A program made the position numbers and the translations under genes. This document shows positions 1 through 7,153 of a stretch of DNA of 7,331 nt, piece by piece (within the stretch, counting starts at the first letter, position 1; the number at the start of each line of letters is the position of its first letter). The DNA is from Clostridia bacterium (GTDB lineage: Bacteria; Bacillota; Clostridia; Oscillospirales; CAG-272), in assembly GCA_024404655.1 (NCBI GenBank), contig JAKSPR010000140.1:1-7331 (forward strand), read 5' to 3'. The notes beneath the pieces are model-generated. The model ran no database searches and was not told the DNA's origin. It saw only the letters and a program-made list of their open reading frames with translations.

Positions 1-834
1 AAGCTCCGGCGAACCTACCGTACAACGGACAGGGTCATCTATGAAGATAATGACCGGCGGATCTGCCACTATCTGCTGGCAGGTGCGAAATACAATCACG
101 ACGGTCTCATATCCTGCCCGAACTGCGGCAATTATGCTCCCCGGGAAGAGCTGCTGACAGGATGTCCCTACTGCGGCACCCATTTTGAGATCCGTGATCT
201 CTCCCTTCGTGTGGCCGGATATTCCCAAAAGCAGATCGAACAATCACCGGCAGATAAACTCCGCGGAAAGATTGATATCGGGTATGCTTTGTACCACGAG
301 GGACAGAAAAAAGAATACGATCAGGTCCTCCGTCACCGTATGGAACAGATCGATCCCCTGTTTTCTCCGACTGCGTTTTACAACAGCATGCGGAACAAGC
401 TGTACTCCATTGTCTTTGCCGAGAATGTACTTGCGCTGCGGAACCTCGCGGATGAAGATTTCGATATCGCAGCCTATTGGGAGCAGTTTGAAAACGTCAT
501 TGATCTTGATATTCAGGGGATTGATACCAAGAATTTCAAGAAAAACAACGACTATATCCTGGTCGATGTGGTGATGAATACCATGGTCCTGCGGTTCAGG
601 AAGTCCGACGGGACTGCCGCATGGATGAAAGAAAACATCACCATGTCCTTTGTCAAACATGTAAACAACCAGACAAAGAATATTTTTGAGCCCAGCAAGA
701 TCCAGTGCCGCAGCTGCGGCGGAGCCTACAGCCTGTATGAGGGCAAAGCCTGCACCTATTGCGGACACGAAATTGATTATCCCATGCACGACTGGCTTCT
801 GATTGATTTATCTATCGAACGTACAGATAGATGA
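1..834 (+). CDS. Tim44-like domain protein with two zinc ribbons (5'-partial)
   Basis: The reading frame is open from the first base to the TGA at 832-834, giving 277 visible residues; the true start lies outside the window. The visible part has a zinc ribbon with CPNC at residues 39-42 and CPYC at 55-58, and a second with CRSC at 236-239 and CTYC at 251-254. Between them, around residues 115-230, is a region that reads like bacterial Tim44-like domains: a 'DPLFSPTAFYNSM' helix, then alternating strands ending in 'ITMSFVKHVNNQT'. The C-terminal ribbon followed by a D-W pair (264-265) is typical of clostridial Tim44-like/zinc-ribbon proteins. Those usually carry N-terminal membrane segments, which would lie upstream here. 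Tim44 domains are thought to bind membranes or unfolded protein; the role of the bacterial versions is not established. The zinc ribbons are seen directly; the Tim44 assignment is from memory of the family. The next gene starts 41 bases downstream, suggesting an operon. Confidence 0.72.
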   Translation, partial: KLRRTYRTTDRVIYEDNDRRICHYLLAGAKYNHDGLISCPNCGNYAPREELLTGCPYCGTHFEIRDLSLRVAGYSQKQIEQSPADKLRGKIDIGYALYHEGQKKEYDQVLRHRMEQIDPLFSPTAFYNSMRNKLYSIVFAENVLALRNLADEDFDIAAYWEQFENVIDLDIQGIDTKNFKKNNDYILVDVVMNTMVLRFRKSDGTAAWMKENITMSFVKHVNNQTKNIFEPSKIQCRSCGGAYSLYEGKACTYCGHEIDYPMHDWLLIDLSIERTDR

Positions 835-860
835 TGATATAAAGCAAAATCTGATTTTTG

Positions 861-866
861 AAGGAG
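861..866 (+). promoter_or_regulatory. Ribosome binding site that fixes the start of the lipoprotein gene
   Basis: AAGGAG sits 9 bases before the ATG at 876. An in-frame TTG at 858 would add six residues, but it lies upstream of this site and has no ribosome binding site of its own. The ATG at 876 also gives a signal peptide that begins with M-K-K. Confidence 0.85.
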
Positions 867-875
867 AATATTCTA

Positions 876-1622
876 ATGAAAAAAGCGATTGCCCTGATTC
901 TGACAGCACTGATGGCTGTATCCTTTACCGCCTGCGGCGAAACCGACGGCACCGCGGCACCGGAAGCAAGCAAACCGTTCAATGCGACCGACCTGATGCT
1001 TTACCAGTATGACAAGGACAACATGGATGTCGATTTTAACGACGCCGATGAATCCTATACCGTAGAAGCTCTGAAAGCGCTCGGCGACGTCACGACGATC
1101 ACGGAAAACGGCTTGTCCTTCGTGAAAGTTGACGGCGACGGATACGTTTCCTATTACATCAGCAAGACGGATTACAAGAACAGACTGACAGAGGTCGATG
1201 TCACCCTCGACAACTTCGATCAGTACTTTGAACTGGCAGGAGAAGATGTCTGGAGCGACGAAGGCATTGAGTTCCGTAAGTACTACCGGCTCAAGGATGA
1301 ATATCTGTTTGCCATGGTTGACTATGATCATCTTTATGACAACACCGCCGATGCTGTCTGCCGCCCGATCGAGTACATTTCCACCATTGACGTCGCAAAC
1401 CACCTCTTTGATTGGGGTATCTACGACACAAGATACGACGAAACCGAAGTCTGGATCGACTTTATGGAAAATGAGGACGATGTTTACAAGAACGTGATCG
1501 TCAGCACCTATCCCAACAACTATATTGAGGACAACGGCGACGGCACAGGAACCGGTATGGCGCATGAAGACGTCAAGCTCACCAATGTTTCCATCAAATT
1601 CTATTATCTGAAAACGAAATAA
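876..1622 (+). CDS. Predicted lipoprotein of unknown function
   Basis: This encodes 248 residues. The N-terminus is a classic lipoprotein signal peptide: M-K-K, a hydrophobic core, and a lipobox-like S-F-T-A-C with the lipidated cysteine at residue 20. The mature protein should therefore be tethered to the outer face of the cytoplasmic membrane. After a short Ala/Pro/Thr linker, the rest is acidic and rich in Asp, Glu and Tyr, with alternating beta-type strands. A segment near residues 109-116, 'VTLDNFDQYFEL', resembles a recurring strand/helix element in small clostridial lipoproteins. I recognise no catalytic motif and no named family. One Cys (C163) remains after the lipidated one. The gene follows the Tim44/zinc-ribbon gene by 41 bases with no visible promoter between, so co-transcription is likely, and a terminator hairpin follows 22 bases after the TAA stop. 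Being a lipoprotein is well supported; a role as partner of the upstream protein is inference. Confidence 0.82.
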   Translation: MKKAIALILTALMAVSFTACGETDGTAAPEASKPFNATDLMLYQYDKDNMDVDFNDADESYTVEALKALGDVTTITENGLSFVKVDGDGYVSYYISKTDYKNRLTEVDVTLDNFDQYFELAGEDVWSDEGIEFRKYYRLKDEYLFAMVDYDHLYDNTADAVCRPIEYISTIDVANHLFDWGIYDTRYDETEVWIDFMENEDDVYKNVIVSTYPNNYIEDNGDGTGTGMAHEDVKLTNVSIKFYYLKTK

Positions 1623-1644
1623 GCTGATATCAGAGCAAAAGAAT

Positions 1645-1686
1645 ACAGGGCGCTTCCTTTCTGGGAAACGTCCTGTGATTTGTTTT
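1645..1686 (+). terminator. Rho-independent terminator after the lipoprotein gene
   Basis: Arms at 1645-1657 and 1664-1676 form a 13-pair stem (ACAGGGCGCTTCC with GGAAACGTCCTGT) with one G-T wobble and one C-A mismatch. The loop is 6 bases, followed by the T-rich run GATTTGTTTT. It lies 22 bases past the lipoprotein stop and would end the Tim44/lipoprotein transcript. Confidence 0.75.
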
Positions 1687-1961
1687 CAGATTGTTTGGGG
1701 GTGAGGGTATCGGGGAACACCACACCAAAAATCCGGCGGCAGAAATCTGTATATCCCCCGAATAATAACCACACTGTCGGGACAGATAATTCTCCGCAAT
1801 CATAAGTCAGGACAAGACAGTATTCACCCCTGCACAAAGCAGTTCATTATGAAAAAAGACGTAAAAATCCCTGTTTTCGGAAAACAAACAAATCCAACAT
1901 CCGGTTATGTTGTTTTTGGCGGTTAAAAAAAGAAAAATAATAAAATTCAGCAAAAAGTGTG
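1687..1961. other. Non-coding stretch before the surface-protein promoter
   Basis: I see no convincing gene here on either strand. The short minus-strand frames at 1604-1837 and 1807-2061 lack ribosome binding sites and have unlikely compositions. The left part is G/C-mixed and contains small inverted repeats, such as CTGTC/GACAG at 1774-1785 and ATCTGT/ACAGAT at 1745-1750 and 1782-1787. The right part (about 1850-1960) is A/T-rich. It holds TGTTTT/AAAACA at 1872-1886 and a terminator-like hairpin at 1895-1917. I do not recognise a riboswitch or a known small RNA. Confidence 0.5.
1895..1917 (+). terminator. Weak terminator-like hairpin upstream of a promoter
   Basis: CAACAT (1895-1900) and ATGTTG (1907-1912) form a 6-pair stem with a CCGGTT loop, followed directly by TTTTT (1913-1917). 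The stem is short and AT-rich, so termination would be inefficient. It may shield the promoter 45 bases downstream from read-through, or may have no function. Confidence 0.35.
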
Positions 1962-1990
1962 TTGACAGTCGTTGTTTTGTATGATACAAT
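1962..1990 (+). promoter_or_regulatory. Sigma-A promoter of the secreted surface protein gene
   Basis: A perfect -35 box TTGACA (1962-1967) is followed by a 17-base spacer and a -10 box TACAAT (1985-1990). TG at 1982-1983 makes it an extended -10 (TGATACAAT). Transcription should begin near 1997, leaving a 5' leader of about 64 bases. The near-consensus boxes predict strong expression. The A-rich stretch just upstream (about 1923-1957) could act as an UP-like element; this last point is inference. Confidence 0.85.
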
Positions 1991-2060
1991 TCACCCATCA
2001 CACAAACGGCCATATCCGACCTTGTGGTAAAAACTATACAGAAAGAAGATTGATACTGCA

Positions 2061-2852
2061 ATGAAGAGACTGTTTACACTTTTCCTCGCTATGATGCTCA
2101 TCACTTCTGTCATGATGATGAACACAAACGCTACCGTAAAATTTGAAGCATCAGACGTCACCTTTATCACCGCTTATGACTTTGATGACACCGCTTACGG
2201 CGAACTGATTTATGAAGCAGCCGGCGATATGAACGATGTCGCAGGCTATTTCGGAGAAATCGGTGTTCAGCTGTTTGACCTTGCACCCGGAAGCCGCTCT
2301 TTCTGCGTCAAAGACGGTGCGTATGTCTGGTACGATTTCACCGCTGATGTCGCAGGTACCTATACCTTCGCCCTTGACTTTGTTGCTGTTGCCGGTACTG
2401 ACCGCGGCATCAATGTTGTCATCGACCCTTCCACTCTGGAGCAGGCCGAACAGACCTTCCTGCTTCTCGATCCCTGTGATTCTGTCGATGATCACCGGTA
2501 TGCGACCTTCCAGCTTGATCTGAATGCCGGTGTTCACCAGATTTTCATTGCTGTTCCTACCGGTTTTGATAACAGCACGCTGAAATCCTGCAACTTCTTC
2601 GGTGTCAACATCTTCTTCACTGCAGAAGCAGCACCTGCAGCAGAAGAAACTCCTGCCGAAGAGACTCCTGCGGAAGACGCCGCTGCCGAAGAAGCCCCTG
2701 TCGAAGGAACTCCCGTCGAGGACGTTGTCGATGTACCCGCCGAAACGATTGTTCCTGCTCCTGAAGCTCCCAAAACCGCTGACGCCGGTATCGTTGCCGC
2801 CGCTGCGGTTATGGCAGCCGCCGCTGCTGTCGTGCTCTCGAAAAAACACTGA
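2061..2852 (+). CDS. Secreted CBM6/35-like surface protein with a PKTAD anchor-like tail
   Basis: This encodes 263 residues. Residues 1-24 form a signal peptide (M-K-R, hydrophobic core, likely cleavage after T-N-A). Residues 26-188 look like a galactose-binding-type beta-sandwich as in CBM6/CBM35: an opening 'FEASDVTF', a central 'GAYVWYDFTADVAGTYTF', and a closing 'LDLNAGVHQIFIAV' before 'FFGVNIFFT'. Residues 188-222 are an acidic Ala/Glu/Pro/Thr stalk with repeats of the type A-E-E-T-P. The tail has A-P-K-T-A-D at 236-241, a hydrophobic Ala/Val stretch at 243-260 and a final K-K-H. This resembles an LPXTG sorting signal, but with Ala in place of both Leu and Gly. The protein is probably displayed at the cell surface and may bind glycans; binding is inferred from the fold guess only. 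The ATG at 2061 has a weak AG-rich site (AAAGAAG) 12 bases upstream. The gene has its own strong promoter and is followed by a stable hairpin. Confidence 0.8.
   Translation: MKRLFTLFLAMMLITSVMMMNTNATVKFEASDVTFITAYDFDDTAYGELIYEAAGDMNDVAGYFGEIGVQLFDLAPGSRSFCVKDGAYVWYDFTADVAGTYTFALDFVAVAGTDRGINVVIDPSTLEQAEQTFLLLDPCDSVDDHRYATFQLDLNAGVHQIFIAVPTGFDNSTLKSCNFFGVNIFFTAEAAPAAEETPAEETPAEDAAAEEAPVEGTPVEDVVDVPAETIVPAPEAPKTADAGIVAAAAVMAAAAAVVLSKKH
2622..2726 (+). repeat. Imperfect 15-base repeats encoding the acidic stalk
   Basis: Residues 188-222 of the surface protein are degenerate copies of a five-residue unit (A-E-E-T-P, drifting to A-E-D-A-A, A-E-E-A-P and V-E-G-T-P). The underlying DNA repeats with a 15-base period, for example GAAGAAACTCCTGCC and GAAGAGACTCCTGCG. 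Such stalks usually act as flexible spacers through the wall; the copies are diverged enough that slippage would be limited. Confidence 0.7.
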
Positions 2853-2877
2853 TTATTCTCTGTTCAGGCACGATAAT

Positions 2878-2919
2878 ATCCCGTTGATTCTGATATGGCA
2901 GAATCAGCGGGATTCTTGA
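2878..2919 (+). terminator. Strong hairpin between the surface-protein and phosphatase genes
   Basis: ATCCCGTTGATTCTG (2878-2892) pairs with CAGAATCAGCGGGAT (2899-2913) over 15 base pairs with a single wobble and a 6-base loop. The following TCTTGATT tract is only moderately T-rich. It lies 25 bases past the surface-protein stop, so it can act as a terminator or as a 3' stabiliser with partial read-through into the phosphatase gene. I see no clear promoter between the hairpin and the next start codon. Confidence 0.72.
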
Positions 2920-2928
2920 TTGATAAAA

Positions 2929-2939
2929 AAGGAAGGAAA
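2929..2939 (+). promoter_or_regulatory. Ribosome binding site that fixes the start of the phosphatase gene
   Basis: The purine run AAGGAAGGAAA ends 9 bases before the ATG at 2949. The frame is also open from an ATG at 2895, but that codon lies in the loop of the 2878-2913 hairpin and has no ribosome binding site. The 2949 start gives a normal length for the family. A second ATG follows directly at 2952. Confidence 0.8.
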
Positions 2940-2948
2940 CACAAAGCC

Positions 2949-3797
2949 ATGATGTCAAATGAGTTGAGACTGAAAGCCGGTGATGGTATTTCCGCCGAAA
3001 CCGTTGCAGGTATCATCAGTGCTATGCGCCGCGCAGGAGAGCTTATCCGCCGTGCGCACCATGTGGAATCCATCGAAAACGGTATTCATGTCAAACCGGG
3101 ATCAGCAAATTTTGTCACAGTATACGATGTCAAAGTTCAGACCATGCTGATGGATGCACTGCATATTCTGCTCCCCCAGGCACATTATTTTGCCGAGGAA
3201 AAAGAAAACAGTATGGATCTTCTGGAAAAGGATTACTGTTTTATCATTGATCCTATCGACGGCACGACAAACTTTATCCACAACTATTGTGGTCTGTCTG
3301 CCATTTCCGTCGGTCTGTACCACTGCGGTCAGGCAATTTTCGGGGCGATTTATGATCCTTACCGTGACGAAATGTTCTACGCTGTCCACGGCCACGGTGC
3401 GTATCTTGATGAAGAACGGATCCATGTCAGTGAGCGGAAGCCTGCCGAAGCGGTCTATGCAGTCGGTACATCTTCTTATGACAAAGCGGAGCTGGGAGAG
3501 CGCACGATGAAAATGATCTCCGCTCTGTTCTTCGCCGGTGCAGATATCCGCCGATGCGGTTCTGCTGCTCTGGAGCTCGCTTATGTCGCCAGCGGCAGAA
3601 TCGAAGGGTTTGCAGAACTCTCTCTGGCACCATGGGATTATGCGGCAGGTGCGCTCCTAGTCAAAGAAGCCGGAGGGATATGTTGTCAGCCGGATGGAAC
3701 CCCGCTGAAACTTCTGCCCCACGGCGCGGCACGTTATGCCGTCATGGCCGGTACGAAAACAACCATTGGTATCCTGTGCAAGGCGGCACAGCCTTGA
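2949..3797 (+). CDS. Inositol monophosphatase family protein
   Basis: This encodes 282 residues from the chosen start, close to the usual 260-280 of this Mg2+-dependent, lithium-sensitive phosphatase family. The first metal motif is complete: DPIDGTTNF at 101-109, with both aspartates (101, 104). The upstream acidic pair E83-E84 matches the Glu70 region of human IMPA1. G-S-A-A-L at 204-208 and W-D-Y-A-A-G at 229-234, with the third metal-site Asp at 230, complete the active site, and E-A-G-G follows at 240-243. The enzyme is therefore likely active. Substrates in the family include inositol phosphates, fructose-1,6-bisphosphate, histidinol phosphate and phosphoadenosine phosphate; the sequence does not decide among them, so I give no symbol (it is suhB-like). 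It is a cytoplasmic protein with no signal peptide. It is preceded by a strong hairpin and ends convergently with carB. Confidence 0.92.
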   Translation: MMSNELRLKAGDGISAETVAGIISAMRRAGELIRRAHHVESIENGIHVKPGSANFVTVYDVKVQTMLMDALHILLPQAHYFAEEKENSMDLLEKDYCFIIDPIDGTTNFIHNYCGLSAISVGLYHCGQAIFGAIYDPYRDEMFYAVHGHGAYLDEERIHVSERKPAEAVYAVGTSSYDKAELGERTMKMISALFFAGADIRRCGSAALELAYVASGRIEGFAELSLAPWDYAAGALLVKEAGGICCQPDGTPLKLLPHGAARYAVMAGTKTTIGILCKAAQP

Positions 3798-3829
3798 TTT
3801 TTTGCAAGAATTTTCATTTATAAATGACA

Positions 3830-3864
3830 ACAGCCGCAGGCTCGCGCCTGCGGCTGTCTTATTC
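3830..3864. terminator. Bidirectional terminator between the phosphatase gene and carB
   Basis: ACAGCCGCAGGC (3830-3841) and GCCTGCGGCTGT (3846-3857) form a perfect 12-pair GC-rich stem with a TCGC tetraloop. TCTTATTC follows on the plus strand, and TGTCATTTAT follows on the minus strand. It lies 32 bases after the phosphatase stop and 21 bases after the carB stop, so it can end both converging transcripts. Confidence 0.88.
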
Positions 3865-3878
3865 AGAAAACGGTTTTC

Positions 3879-6800
3879 TTATTTATCCTTGATTTCGCTG
3901 TGGAGTTCCTGCAGGGACTTGATGGTGGTCGCCTGCTCCTTCTGGAGGTAGCGGACACCGGCGATGGCTGCGGAAGCGGCTGCGATGGTGGTGACATAGG
4001 GGATCTTTGCACGGATGGCTGCCTTGCGGATGTAGCTGTCATCATGGACGCTTGCCTTTCCGTTGGGCGTATTGATGATCATATCAACCTTGCCATTGGA
4101 GATCACATCGAGGATGTTCGGGCGACCTTCATAGACTTTGTTGACATGCTCAACCGGAATACCGAGAGCGGTGATCATCGCACAGGTGTTGCCGGTTGCC
4201 ATGAGTTTATAACCTGCACGGTGGAAGTCACGGGCAAGCAGCGCAGCTTCGGGTCGATCCTTCTGGTTGACGGATACCAGGACAGTACCGGAGGTGGGCA
4301 GCGGAGACTGAATGCCTTCCTGGGACTTGAGGAATGCTTCACCGTAGTTCTTTGCCAGACCGAGGACCTCACCGGTGGAGCGCATCTCCGGACCGAGGAC
4401 AGGGTCGACTTCGGGGAACATGTTGAACGGGAATGCCGCTTCCTTGACGCCGTAGTAGGGGATATCCTGCTCCTTCAGTGCGGGAACAGGGGAGGTTCTG
4501 CCGGTCAGATCAGCGGTGATGATCTCGGTAGCCAGCGGCACCATGCGGATGTTGCAGACCTTGGAAACCAGCGGAACGGTACGGGATGCACGGGGATTTG
4601 CTTCCAGAACGAAGACCTTGTCGTCCTCAATAGCGTACTGCATGTTCATCAGACCCTGAACGTGCATTTCCTCAGCGATCTTCTTTGTGTACTTCTTGAT
4701 GGTAGCGACATTGTCCTCAGTCAGATGGACGGAGGGCAGGATGCACGCGCTGTCACCGGAGTGGACACCGGCAAGCTCGATATGCTCCATAACGGCGGGA
4801 ACAAATGCGTGAGTACCGTCGCAGATGGCGTCGGATTCACATTCGGTCGCGTGATTGAGGAAGCGGTCGATCAGGATCGGACGGTCGGGAGTGACACCGA
4901 CAGCCGCATTCATGTAGCTTTCCATGGTCTCATTGTCGTAGACAACTTCCATACCGCGTCCGCCGAGGACGTAGGAAGGACGAACCATGACCGGGTAGCC
5001 GATCTTTTCTGCAATGGCGATAGCTTCTTCAACGGTGGTAGCCATTCCGGATTCCGGCATGGGAATACCGAGCTTATCCATCATTGCGCGGAACTGGTCG
5101 CGGTCCTCTGCCAGGTCAATGACTTCGGGAGAAGTACCGAGAATACGGACGCCGTTGCGCTTCAGATCAGATGCGAGGTTCAGAGGCGTCTGACCGCCGA
5201 ACTGTGCGATCACGCCCAGAGGCTTTTCCTTTTCGTAGATGGAAAGAACATCTTCGAGGGTCAGCGGCTCGAAATACAGCTTATCGGAAGTATCGTAGTC
5301 TGTGGAAACGGTTTCGGGGTTGCAGTTGACGATGATGGTCTCAAAGCCGAGCTTCTTGAGTGCCTTTGCGGCATGGACGCAGCAGTAGTCAAATTCGATA
5401 CCCTGACCGATACGGTTGGGACCGCCGCCGAGGATCATGATCTTACGGTTCTCGCTTGCTGTGCTCTTGTCTTCTGCGTTATAGGTGGAGAAGTAGTATG
5501 CGCTGTCCTTGGTACCGGAGACATGGACGCCTTCCCATGCTTCCTTCATGCCGAGGGCCAGACGCTTTTCGCGGACAGCATCTTCCTTGATGCCGAGGAT
5601 CTGGCTTAAATACTTATCGGAGAAGCCGTCGCGCTTTGCCTGCATGAGGGCTGCATCGGAGGGGAGATTGCCCTTGCATGCCATCAGTGCTTCTTCTTCC
5701 TCGACCAGTTCCTTCATCTGCTCGATGAAGTAATGCTTGACCTTGGTCAGGTTCCAGATATCCTCAACGGTCGCGCCCTTGCGGAGTGCTTCATAGATGA
5801 GGAAGTAGCGTTCGGAGGACGGGGTGACGAGGCGCTTCAGCAGTTCTTCCTTGGGAAGCGTATCAAAGTTCTTTGCGTGACCCAGACCGTAGCGGCCGTT
5901 CTCAAGGGAACGGATAGCCTTCTGGAATGCTTCCTTGAAGTTCTTACCGATGCTCATGACCTCGCCGACGGCGCGCATCTGTGTGCCCAGCTTGTCTTCA
6001 ACGCCCTTGAACTTCTCAAATGCCCAGCGTGCGAACTTGATGACAACATAGTCGCCGTCGGGAACGTACTTATCAAGAGTTCCGTACTTACCGCATTCGA
6101 TATCGGAAAGGGTCAGACCTGCTGCCAGCATTGCGGAAACCAGCGCGATGGGGAAGCCGGTTGCCTTGGATGCCAGAGCGGAAGAACGAGAGGTACGGGG
6201 GTTGATCTCAATAACGATGATTCTGCCGGTCTTGGGGTCGTGTGCGAACTGAACGTTCGTACCGCCGATGACCTGGACCTTATCGACAATGGCGTAAGCC
6301 TGACGCTGCAGCTCTGCCTGAACCTCTTCGGAGATGGTCAGCATGGGAGCCGCGCAGAAGCTGTCGCCGGTATGAATACCCAGAGGGTCGATGTTTTCAA
6401 TGAAGCAGACCGTGATCATCTTGCCGGTGGCATCACGGACAACTTCCAGTTCCAGTTCTTCCCAACCGAGGACAGATTCCTCAACGAGGACCTGACCGAC
6501 GAGGGAAGCCTGCAGACCGCGTGCGCAGACCGTGGACAGTTCGTCCTTGTTATAGACGAGACCGCCGCCTGCACCGCCCATGGTGTATGCGGGACGGAGG
6601 ACGACCGGGTAACCGAGGGTATCGGCGATTTTCAGTGCTTCTTCAACAGAATAAGCGACCTCGGAGCGGGCCATTTCGATGCCCAGCTCATTCATGGTCT
6701 TCTTGAACTCGATTCTGTCTTCACCGCGTTCGATAGCGTCGACCTGAACACCGATGACCTGCACGGAATACTTATCAAGGATACCTTCCTTGTAAAGTTC

Positions 6801-7100
6801 AGAGCAGAGGTTCAGACCGGACTGACCGCCGAGGTTGGGGAGCAGCGCATCGGGGCGCTCCTTGGCGATGATCTGTTCGAGGCGCGTGACGTTCAGCGGT
6901 TCGATGTAGGTGACGTCAGCAGTCTCGGGGTCTGTCATGATCGTTGCGGGGTTGGAGTTGACCAGCACGATCTCATAACCGAGCTTTTTGAGTGCCTTGC
7001 ACGCCTGCGTACCGGAATAGTCGAATTCGCAGGCCTGACCGATGATGATGGGGCCGGAGCCGATGATCAGGATCTTATTGATGTCTGTTCTCTTGGGCAT
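3879..7100 (-). CDS. carB: Carbamoyl-phosphate synthase large chain
   Basis: CarB makes carbamoyl phosphate from bicarbonate, ammonia delivered by the glutaminase subunit CarA, and two ATP, feeding pyrimidine and arginine synthesis. The protein has 1073 residues, the same length as E. coli CarB, and the full domain order. The N-terminal ATP-grasp half (about 1-400) has 'PATIMTDPE' at 51-59, GGQSGLNL at 91-98, R129, R169, Q284 and E-I-N-P-R at 298-302. A helical oligomerisation region (about 401-550) follows. The second ATP-grasp half (about 551-930) has GGGPNRIGQG at 558-567, GGQTPLNL at 635-642 and E-A-N-P-R at 833-837. The C-terminal MGS-like allosteric domain (about 935-1073) keeps T969, T972, K988 and N1010, equivalent to ligand-contacting residues of E. 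coli CarB. The ATG at 7100 has GTGAGGA (7108-7114) 7 bases upstream. No carA lies directly upstream within the window. I see no frameshift or missing catalytic residue. Confidence 0.97.
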   Translation of the reverse strand: MPKRTDINKILIIGSGPIIIGQACEFDYSGTQACKALKKLGYEIVLVNSNPATIMTDPETADVTYIEPLNVTRLEQIIAKERPDALLPNLGGQSGLNLCSELYKEGILDKYSVQVIGVQVDAIERGEDRIEFKKTMNELGIEMARSEVAYSVEEALKIADTLGYPVVLRPAYTMGGAGGGLVYNKDELSTVCARGLQASLVGQVLVEESVLGWEELELEVVRDATGKMITVCFIENIDPLGIHTGDSFCAAPMLTISEEVQAELQRQAYAIVDKVQVIGGTNVQFAHDPKTGRIIVIEINPRTSRSSALASKATGFPIALVSAMLAAGLTLSDIECGKYGTLDKYVPDGDYVVIKFARWAFEKFKGVEDKLGTQMRAVGEVMSIGKNFKEAFQKAIRSLENGRYGLGHAKNFDTLPKEELLKRLVTPSSERYFLIYEALRKGATVEDIWNLTKVKHYFIEQMKELVEEEEALMACKGNLPSDAALMQAKRDGFSDKYLSQILGIKEDAVREKRLALGMKEAWEGVHVSGTKDSAYYFSTYNAEDKSTASENRKIMILGGGPNRIGQGIEFDYCCVHAAKALKKLGFETIIVNCNPETVSTDYDTSDKLYFEPLTLEDVLSIYEKEKPLGVIAQFGGQTPLNLASDLKRNGVRILGTSPEVIDLAEDRDQFRAMMDKLGIPMPESGMATTVEEAIAIAEKIGYPVMVRPSYVLGGRGMEVVYDNETMESYMNAAVGVTPDRPILIDRFLNHATECESDAICDGTHAFVPAVMEHIELAGVHSGDSACILPSVHLTEDNVATIKKYTKKIAEEMHVQGLMNMQYAIEDDKVFVLEANPRASRTVPLVSKVCNIRMVPLATEIITADLTGRTSPVPALKEQDIPYYGVKEAAFPFNMFPEVDPVLGPEMRSTGEVLGLAKNYGEAFLKSQEGIQSPLPTSGTVLVSVNQKDRPEAALLARDFHRAGYKLMATGNTCAMITALGIPVEHVNKVYEGRPNILDVISNGKVDMIINTPNGKASVHDDSYIRKAAIRAKIPYVTTIAAASAAIAGVRYLQKEQATTIKSLQELHSEIKDK

Positions 7101-7153
7101 TTGTTCGTCCTCACTTTTCTATATGGTGATATTTTTTTGCGGAGCTTTTATCG

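Noticed and set aside
185..574. A 129-residue plus-strand frame overlapping the Tim44-like gene
   Set aside because: It is out of frame with the zinc-ribbon gene and its Ser/Arg/Ile-rich product looks like frame-shifted coding sequence.
873..1565. A 230-residue minus-strand frame opposite the lipoprotein
   Set aside because: The plus-strand frame has a ribosome binding site, signal peptide and lipobox; the minus-strand frame has none of these.
1604..2061. Two short minus-strand frames (77 and 84 residues) in the intergenic region
   Set aside because: They overlap a terminator and a strong plus-strand promoter respectively, lack ribosome binding sites and resemble no protein I know.
2151..2849. 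A 232-residue minus-strand frame opposite the surface protein
   Set aside because: It is rich in Ser, Gly, Arg and Phe in the pattern expected from the complement of the Ala/Glu/Pro stalk, and it has no ribosome binding site or domain.
3797..3830. A possible promoter (TTGATT ... TATAAA) after the phosphatase stop
   Set aside because: The spacer is 19 bases, and a transcript would run straight into the strong terminator stem. The boxes are more simply explained by the T-rich and palindromic gap.
3900..5609. A 569-residue open frame on the plus strand, opposite carB
   Set aside because: It lies wholly antisense to an unambiguous carB and its product looks like the mirror of CarB codon use (rich in Asp, Gly, Val and Cys). 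It has no ribosome binding site and no recognisable domain. Long antisense frames are common opposite strongly codon-biased genes.
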